A stretch of DNA of 64,000 nt from Thiobacillus sp. 63-78. GTDB taxonomy: Bacteria; Pseudomonadota; Gammaproteobacteria; Burkholderiales; Thiobacillaceae. This document shows positions 58,332 through 64,000 of the stretch, piece by piece (position 1 is the stretch's first letter; every line of letters starts with the position of its first letter). The DNA lies in NCBI GenBank assembly GCA_001899765.1, contig MKWM01000044.1, forward strand, positions 1 through 64,000, in the 5' to 3' direction. The position numbers were made by a program, and so were the translations under genes. The notes under the pieces were generated by a model, which was not told the origin of the DNA, did not search any database, and saw only the letters and a program-made list of their open reading frames with translations.

Positions 58332-61300
58332 ATGACCGTTTCCCCCACCCTGTTCCTGCGCCGCGCTTCGCGCTGGCTGGCAGCGCTGCTGGCATTGGCC
58401 ATCGCGGGCGTTGCGACGGCGATGGCCTTGATGTTCTTCTGGGTGCTGCCGAATATTGCCGCGCACCGGGACACGGTGGCCAGCCTGATGTCGCGCGCGC
58501 TGGGGCAGCGGGTGACGCTGGAAGCCGTGTCGGGGGTATGGCAGCAGGCGCGCCCGGAGTTCCGTCTGCGCGGCGTGCGCCTGTACGACCGGCAGGGCCA
58601 TCCGGCGCTCTACCTGCCCGAACTCGACGCTGCGTTTGCCTGGCGTTCACTGCTGTTTCTGGAGCCGCGTTTCACCCGTATCGAACTGCAGGGTCTGGTG
58701 CTTGGCGTGCGGCGTGCGCGCGACGGCAATTTCTACGTCGGCGGCATCCCGATCAATCCGGCCGCGCCGGACAGCGGATTTTCCAGCTGGCTGCTGCGGC
58801 AGGGGCAGGTGCATGCCGGCGGTGTGGCGCTGACCTGGCTCGACGAGGTGCGCGCGGCGCCGCCACTCACCCTGACCGGGGTCGAGTTCACGCTGACCAA
58901 TGTGCGCTGGTCGCATCGCCTGCAATTGCATGCCATCCCGCCGGCCAGTGTGGCACGGCCTGTGCAGGTCGTGGCGGCCCTGCGTGCGCATCGGGTGAAT
59001 GACCTCAGGAACTGGAACGGCACGGTCGATGCGACCGTGGCAGGCGTGTCGTTTTCACACCTGTCTGCCTGGCTCGAACTGCCGTATCAGCCGCAACGGG
59101 GCTGGGGTGCGCTGAACATGCAGCTCAACGTGGCGCACGGTACGCTTGCCGGCATGACGGCCGCACTGGAACTGCACGACATCGAGGCGACGCTGGGCGA
59201 GGCGCTGCCGGCATTGCGGCTGGCACAGGTGCGCGGTCAGGCCCGCTGGCAACGCGAGCCCGACGGCTATCGCGTGACCTTCGACAATCTGCGCGTGGCG
59301 CGCCCGGGCGCCGCCCTCGGCGCACCGTTCAATGCGGGGCTGTCGTGGGGCGGTGCGTCGCACGAAATCACGGCCCAGGCGTTCAGTCTGGGGGGCTGGC
59401 AATCGCTGCTGCCGAGCCTGCCGATGGAAACGGCCCTGCGTACGCGGCTGCAGGCCCTGCAGCCGCAAGGCCGCTTCGACCTGCTGCGGTTTGGCTGGAC
59501 CGGCGCGCAGCCGGGGCTGGACAATTTCAGCATCGCGGCGCGCTTCAGCGGCCTCGGCGTCGCGGCGGTCGACAACCAGCCGGGCCTGTCCAACCTGAGC
59601 GGACACATCGAGGGCGACGCGCGCGCGGGCGTGTTCGAGATCGATTCGCAGCAGATGACACTGGGGCTGCCCGACCTCTTTCGCGAGCCTTCGTTCGCGA
59701 TCGACCGCCTGTTTGCGCGCGGCACGTGGCAGAAGACGGCGCGCGGGCGCCGCCTCATCCTGGACGACGTGGCCTTCGCCAATCCGGACATGGCGGGCAC
59801 GGCGAAGGGTGATTACGAACTGATCCCCGGCCAGCACGGCATCATCGACCTGAGCGCGCATCTGGACCGTGCCGACGGCACGGCGGTGTATCGCTACCTG
59901 CCGAAGCATGTCGGCGACCATACGGTCGAATGGGTGAAACGGGCCGTGGTGGCCGGGCATTCCGACGATGTGCAACTGAACCTGAAGGGCGATCTGGCAC
60001 ATTTTCCCTTCGACGCGGGCAACGGCGTGTTTCGCGTCGAGGCGCAGGTGAAGGATGGCGTGCTCGACTATGAGCCGGACTGGCCACGCATCGAGGGCAT
60101 CCAGGGACGCCTGCTGTTCCAGGGCAGGATGATGGAGGTGACGTCCCGTCAGGCACGGATATACGGGGTGGCCCTGTCGCCGGTGAAAGCCGTGATTCCG
60201 GATCTGCTGCATCACGACGAGCAATTGCGGATCGATGGCCAGGCCAACGGGCCGATTCAGGATTTCATCCGCTTCGCCAACGCCAGCCCGGTCGGCGGAC
60301 GCCTGCACGGCTTGACCGCCGCGCTGGACGGCAGCGGGCCGGTGAAACTCGCCCTGAGCCTGCGGATGCCGTTGCGCCGCAGCCACGATACGACGCTGGC
60401 AGGCCGCTTGTCGTTTGCGGGCGATACGCTGCTGTCGTCGAGCCTGCCGCGGCTCGACCAGGTACGGGGAGAGATCGATTTCACCGAGGACAGCCTGACC
60501 GCAAAAAATCTCACCGGCCAGTTTCTTGGCGGCCCGCTGCGCATCGACACGCAAACACGATCCGGCCAGGTGCGGGTTCTGATGCAGGGGCGCGCCACCG
60601 CGGCGGGCCTGACATCGTGGCTGGGGGCAGCATGGCGGGACCGGATATCCGGGCAGGCGGCATGGAACGGCCAGATCGATCTGGATGCGGGAAGCGAGCG
60701 CGTCCGCATCGAATCCGATCTGGTCGGACTCGGCAGCAGCCTGCCCGCGCCACTGGCGAAATCCGCCGGGCAAGCCTTGCCGCTGGTGGCGACCAGCCAG
60801 CCGCAAGCCGGCACCCGGTTGTACGACGTACAACTGGACCGGACGATGGGAGCGGTCTGGCGCAGCACGTCGGACGGGCGCTTCGAGCGCGGTGAAGTCC
60901 GGTTTGGCGGGCGTGCCGTGCTGCCCGGCGAACCGGGACTGCGCCTGGCGGGCAACGGGCACGGACTGGATGTCTCGGGCTGGATGGATCTGCTGCCCGA
61001 CCATGAAGGTGGCGCATCCGTGCCGCTGTCGGCAATCGATCTGAGTATCGACGCGTTCGACCTGATGGGACGACGCTACCAGGATGTGCACCTGCAGGGG
61101 CGCAACCGGGGTGGCTTGCTGCGCGCCCAGGTAAGCGGTACGGGGCTGAACGGCGTATTGACCTATCGCACGGCAGGCGACCAGCCCGCGCGGATCTCGG
61201 CGCAGTTCAGGCAGTTGATCATTCCGCCCCGGCTGCCGGCTGCCGGGCCGGCAGCCGGTCGCAACATGAAGGCGTCGGATTTCCCGGTGCTGGATCTGAC

Positions 61301-62114
61301 GGTGGAGGATTTCCGTTTGCAGGACCGTGCGCTGGGGCGGCTGGAAGCCGTTGCGCACGGCACGTCACAAGGGCTGGTGATCGACACCCTGCAATTGACG
61401 CACCCGGACAGCGTGTTCCGCATGAGTGGTCTGTGGCGTGACGGCGGCACGGGTGAAACCCGGGCCGGCCTGAGCCTGAACGTGTTCGACGCGGGCAAGC
61501 TGCTGACGCGCTTCGGCTATCCCGATACGCTCAAGCGCGGGACTGCGGAGATCCAGGGCAACGCCACCTGGGAAGGTTCGCCCGCGGATTTCACGCTGGC
61601 CACGCTGGCCGGCCAGCTCGATTTCAAGGCCAGGAGCGGGCAGTTCCTCAAGATCGATCCCGGTGCGGGAAAACTGCTTGGCGTACTGAGCCTGCAATCG
61701 CTGCCGCGCCGGTTGAATTTCGATTTCCGTGATATCTTCAACGAAGGGTATGCTTTCGACGATATCGGCGCCACGCTGCGCATTGCGCGTGGCGTGGTCT
61801 ACAGCGACGACTTCAGGATGCGCGGACCGGCCGCCAAGGTCGACATGTCGGGACTGGCCGATCTCAATCAGGAAACCGTGCAGTTGCGGGTGAAAGTGAT
61901 CCCGAAACTGTCCGAAGGCGTGGCCGTGGCCGGCGCCATCCTCGGCGGACCGTTGGCCGGTGTGGGGGCGCTGGCCGCACAAAAGCTGCTGCGCGATCCG
62001 ATCGAGCAGGTCATCAGCCAGGAATACATGGTGACCGGCGCGTGGCAAGACCCCGATGTCCAGCGACTACCCAAAGCGAAGCCCAACCCGGATAATCAAG
62101 CGCAAGAACCCTGA
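58332..62114 (+). CDS. yhdP: YhdP family protein (AsmA-like envelope lipid transport)
   Basis: A 1260-residue protein with one N-terminal membrane segment (about 14-38) and a long periplasmic region. It ends in the AsmA/YhdP signature: GLADLNQETVQLRVKVIPKL, then AGAILGGPLAGVGALAAQKL and a QEYMVTGAWQDP tail. YhdP, with TamB and YdbH, helps move phospholipids to the outer membrane in E. coli. The gene order yhdP - nitrilase homologue - tldD resembles that of E. coli, where yhdP is next to tldD. Confidence 0.95.
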   Translation: MTVSPTLFLRRASRWLAALLALAIAGVATAMALMFFWVLPNIAAHRDTVASLMSRALGQRVTLEAVSGVWQQARPEFRLRGVRLYDRQGHPALYLPELDAAFAWRSLLFLEPRFTRIELQGLVLGVRRARDGNFYVGGIPINPAAPDSGFSSWLLRQGQVHAGGVALTWLDEVRAAPPLTLTGVEFTLTNVRWSHRLQLHAIPPASVARPVQVVAALRAHRVNDLRNWNGTVDATVAGVSFSHLSAWLELPYQPQRGWGALNMQLNVAHGTLAGMTAALELHDIEATLGEALPALRLAQVRGQARWQREPDGYRVTFDNLRVARPGAALGAPFNAGLSWGGASHEITAQAFSLGGWQSLLPSLPMETALRTRLQALQPQGRFDLLRFGWTGAQPGLDNFSIAARFSGLGVAAVDNQPGLSNLSGHIEGDARAGVFEIDSQQMTLGLPDLFREPSFAIDRLFARGTWQKTARGRRLILDDVAFANPDMAGTAKGDYELIPGQHGIIDLSAHLDRADGTAVYRYLPKHVGDHTVEWVKRAVVAGHSDDVQLNLKGDLAHFPFDAGNGVFRVEAQVKDGVLDYEPDWPRIEGIQGRLLFQGRMMEVTSRQARIYGVALSPVKAVIPDLLHHDEQLRIDGQANGPIQDFIRFANASPVGGRLHGLTAALDGSGPVKLALSLRMPLRRSHDTTLAGRLSFAGDTLLSSSLPRLDQVRGEIDFTEDSLTAKNLTGQFLGGPLRIDTQTRSGQVRVLMQGRATAAGLTSWLGAAWRDRISGQAAWNGQIDLDAGSERVRIESDLVGLGSSLPAPLAKSAGQALPLVATSQPQAGTRLYDVQLDRTMGAVWRSTSDGRFERGEVRFGGRAVLPGEPGLRLAGNGHGLDVSGWMDLLPDHEGGASVPLSAIDLSIDAFDLMGRRYQDVHLQGRNRGGLLRAQVSGTGLNGVLTYRTAGDQPARISAQFRQLIIPPRLPAAGPAAGRNMKASDFPVLDLTVEDFRLQDRALGRLEAVAHGTSQGLVIDTLQLTHPDSVFRMSGLWRDGGTGETRAGLSLNVFDAGKLLTRFGYPDTLKRGTAEIQGNATWEGSPADFTLATLAGQLDFKARSGQFLKIDPGAGKLLGVLSLQSLPRRLNFDFRDIFNEGYAFDDIGATLRIARGVVYSDDFRMRGPAAKVDMSGLADLNQETVQLRVKVIPKLSEGVAVAGAILGGPLAGVGALAAQKLLRDPIEQVISQEYMVTGAWQDPDVQRLPKAKPNPDNQAQEP

Positions 62115-62129
62115 TTGTGGAATCCCGTC

Positions 62130-63095
62130 ATGCCAACGAAAAAACCCGTTAAAACGACCGTGGCGCGCTCCAGGGGCGCGCAAGTCAAGAAACCGGCCCC
62201 GCAGGCCGGCACCGTGCGCGTGGCGGCGATCCAGATGGCGTCGGGTCCGAGCGTGCCGGCCAACCTGGCCGAGGCCGAACGCCTGATCGAACTGGCGGTC
62301 GAAGCGGGCGCGCGCATGATCGTATTGCCGGAGTTCTTCTGCATCATGGCGATGAAGGACTCTTATGTGGTGAAGGCGCGCGAGGCGGAAGGCCACGGCC
62401 CGATCCAGTCCTTTCTGTCGCGCATGGCGAAGAAGCATCACGTCTGGCTGATCGGCGGTTCGCTGCCGCTGGAAGCCAGCGTGGCGAACAAGGTGCGCAA
62501 CAGCTGTCTGGTGTACGACGAGCGCGGCAAGCTGGTGGCGCGCTACGACAAGATCCACCTGTTCGGCCTCGATCTCGGCAACGAGCATTACCAGGAAGCC
62601 AAATTGATCGAACCGGGCGACAAGGTCGTCGTGATCAACAGCCCGTTCGGCCGCATCGGCCTGTCGATCTGCTACGACCTGCGCTTTCCCGAGCTGTACC
62701 GCGCCATGCCGGACGTCGACATCATCGTGGTGCCGGCGGCGTTCACCGCCACCACCGGGCGCGCGCATTTCGAAACCCTGATCCGCGCGCGCGCGATCGA
62801 AAACCTCGCCTATGTGATCGCGCCGGCGCAGGGCGGCTACCACCTGTCGGGCCGCGAAACGCACGGTGACAGCATGATCGTCGATCCCTGGGGCGTGGTG
62901 CTCGACCGCCTGCCACGCGGCTCCGGCGTCGTCATCGCCAACCTCAACCCGGCCTATCAGGCCAGCCTCAGGAAGAGCCTGCCCGCGCTGCAGCACCGCT
63001 TCATCCCGTGCCAGCAGATTGAAGTCAATGTGGTGGAACGCCGGATACCCGCCAAACGCACGTCCCCCACCGGGGGCGAGACCGCCGACAAATAA
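62130..63095 (+). CDS. Carbon-nitrogen (nitrilase superfamily) hydrolase, Nit1-like
   Basis: A 321-residue hydrolase with the catalytic triad Glu (VLPEFF), Lys (YDKIHLFGLDL) and Cys (SICYDLRFPELYR). The sequence best fits the Nit branch, whose members include deaminated-glutathione amidase; that substrate is inference. The first 30 residues are a basic, low-complexity extension (PTKKPVKTTVARSR) before AGTVRVAAIQMASG. It starts 15 bp after yhdP. Confidence 0.93.
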   Translation: MPTKKPVKTTVARSRGAQVKKPAPQAGTVRVAAIQMASGPSVPANLAEAERLIELAVEAGARMIVLPEFFCIMAMKDSYVVKAREAEGHGPIQSFLSRMAKKHHVWLIGGSLPLEASVANKVRNSCLVYDERGKLVARYDKIHLFGLDLGNEHYQEAKLIEPGDKVVVINSPFGRIGLSICYDLRFPELYRAMPDVDIIVVPAAFTATTGRAHFETLIRARAIENLAYVIAPAQGGYHLSGRETHGDSMIVDPWGVVLDRLPRGSGVVIANLNPAYQASLRKSLPALQHRFIPCQQIEVNVVERRIPAKRTSPTGGETADK

Positions 63096-63109
63096 TTCAG
63101 GATACCGCC

Positions 63110-64000
63110 ATGAATCCACGCGACGCCTTCGTTCCCATCCAGACCGCCGAGCAGCTGTTCCAGTCCGCCGAAGCCGCCCTGCTGACGCCGAACGGGCTCG
63201 ACGCCGACAAGCTGGCTCCGGTGTTCGGCCGCCTGCTGACGCACGACGTCGACTACGCCGACCTGTATTTCCAGTATTCGCGTTCCGAAGGCTGGAGCCT
63301 CGAAGAAGGCCAGGTCAAATCCGGCAGCTTCAACATCGACCAGGGCGTCGGCGTGCGTGCGATCTCGGGCGAGAAGACCGCGTTCGCCTATTCCGACGAC
63401 ATCAGCCTCGACGCACTCGGCGCCGCCGCCGACGCCACCCGCGCCATCGCGCGCGCCGGACAGCAGCGGCAGACCGCCATCGCAAAACGCGGCGAAGGCC
63501 GTCTGCTGTACAACGCGGTCGATCCGCTCGTCAGTTTGCAGGACGCCGACAAGGTCGCGCTACTGGAACGGCTGGAGAAGAAGGCGCGCGCCATGGACCC
63601 GCGCGTCATCCAGGTGATGGCGAGCCTCGCCTCCGAATACGAAGTCATTTTCGTCGCCCGTTCCGACGGCCATCTCGCCGCCGACGTGCGCCCGCTGGTG
63701 CGCCTGTCGCTGCAGGTCATCGCCGAACAGGACGGCCGCCGCGAGCAGGGCTCCGGCGGCGGCGGCGGCCGTTTCGACTACGGCTACTTCAGCGACGAGA
63801 TCCTGGAACAATACGCGCGCCAGGCCGTGCACCAGGCCATGGTCAACCTCGACGCGCGCCCCGCGCCGGCCGGCAGCATGACCGTCGTGCTCGGTTCCGG
63901 CTGGCCCGGCATCCTGCTGCACGAAGCGATCGGCCACGGCCTCGAAGGCGACTTCAACCGCAAGGGCAGCTCGGCCTTCTCCGGCCGGATTGGTGAAAGA
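63110..64000 (+). CDS. tldD: Metalloprotease TldD, N-terminal two thirds (runs off the window)
   Basis: TldD pairs with TldE to degrade small peptides and mature some ribosomal peptides and toxin-antitoxin antitoxins. The 297 residues visible start MNPRDAFVPIQTAEQLF and include DYADLYFQYSRSEGWSLEEG, GVGVRAISGEKTAFAY and the active-site HEAIGHGLEGDF (HExxxH type, about residue 270). The reading frame is open to the right edge. It is 14 bp after the nitrilase-family gene. Confidence 0.94.
   Translation, partial: MNPRDAFVPIQTAEQLFQSAEAALLTPNGLDADKLAPVFGRLLTHDVDYADLYFQYSRSEGWSLEEGQVKSGSFNIDQGVGVRAISGEKTAFAYSDDISLDALGAAADATRAIARAGQQRQTAIAKRGEGRLLYNAVDPLVSLQDADKVALLERLEKKARAMDPRVIQVMASLASEYEVIFVARSDGHLAADVRPLVRLSLQVIAEQDGRREQGSGGGGGRFDYGYFSDEILEQYARQAVHQAMVNLDARPAPAGSMTVVLGSGWPGILLHEAIGHGLEGDFNRKGSSAFSGRIGER

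Noticed and set aside
59055-61358. A 767-codon open frame on the minus strand opposite yhdP
   Set aside because: It is the antisense shadow of a GC-rich gene: Arg/Gln/His-rich, no domain, and yhdP on the other strand is clearly real. The same reasoning rejects long frames opposite recG, spoT, sucrose synthase, acs and glnE.

Overview
The window is a gene-dense, GC-rich (by eye well above 60%) stretch of a bacterial chromosome. It most resembles a betaproteobacterium of the Thiobacillus / Nitrosomonadales type. That placement is inferred from gene content and not from a database search. The clues are the 5S rRNA tail, the gmk-rpoZ-spoT-recG and ubiC-ubiA order, the Acidithiobacillus-type GshA beside gshB and a sugar-transporterless PTS, sucrose synthase plus sucrose-phosphate synthase in a non-phototroph, and a PEP-CTERM protein. 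No phage, transposase, CRISPR array, tRNA or plasmid gene was recognised; nearly everything looks like core chromosome.

Layout: 1-180, end of an rRNA operon (5S tail and terminator). 202-2575 (+), birA, coaX and a small membrane-anchored protein, overlapping at ATGA junctions. 2570-9471 (-), gmk-rpoZ-spoT-ridA-recG-ubiC-ubiA, combining nucleotide metabolism, the stringent response, DNA repair and the first steps of ubiquinone synthesis. 9589-15293 (-), gshA-gshB-apbE-EIIA-HPr-EI, combining glutathione synthesis, flavinylation and a regulatory PTS. 15337-20608, trmL and two cyclic-di-GMP proteins, one a very large PAS-PAS-GAF-GGDEF-EAL protein. 20899-26979, yicC divergent from a Ser/Thr kinase, PP2C phosphatase, rph, rdgB, hemW and a DUF2721 membrane protein. 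26986-31694, a pseudouridine-synthase-like protein with altered catalytic positions, a dienelactone hydrolase, a divergent FolE, a methyltransferase, a conserved unknown and a GGDEF protein. 31691-37897 (-), two cation/proton antiporters, NfeD, slipin, a Bax-inhibitor-1 protein and TatD.

38426-44850 (+) is the most coherent accessory module: fructokinase, a sucrose-phosphate synthase fused to a sucrose phosphatase-like domain, sucrose synthase and an MscS channel. Together they could make sucrose as an osmolyte, break it down again and vent solutes on osmotic downshock. A 14-bp palindrome lies just upstream of the first start codon. 44878-54495 holds a tandem universal stress protein, a calcium-type P-ATPase, a MarR regulator, glnE, acs and a small putative translation-associated protein. 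54795-57845 holds a PEP-CTERM protein, an FMN reductase and a pirin divergent from a LysR regulator. 57835-64000 (+) holds hslR, yhdP, a nitrilase-family hydrolase and the first two thirds of tldD, which runs off the right edge.

No wholly new system is evident. The best leads are: a perfect 11-bp hairpin ending two bases before the spoT start codon; a palindromic element that forms the last codons of gshB; a FolE homologue and a pseudouridine-synthase homologue that each lack residues needed in characterised relatives; a tatD start lying inside a terminator hairpin; and the sucrose-MscS cassette with its palindrome.
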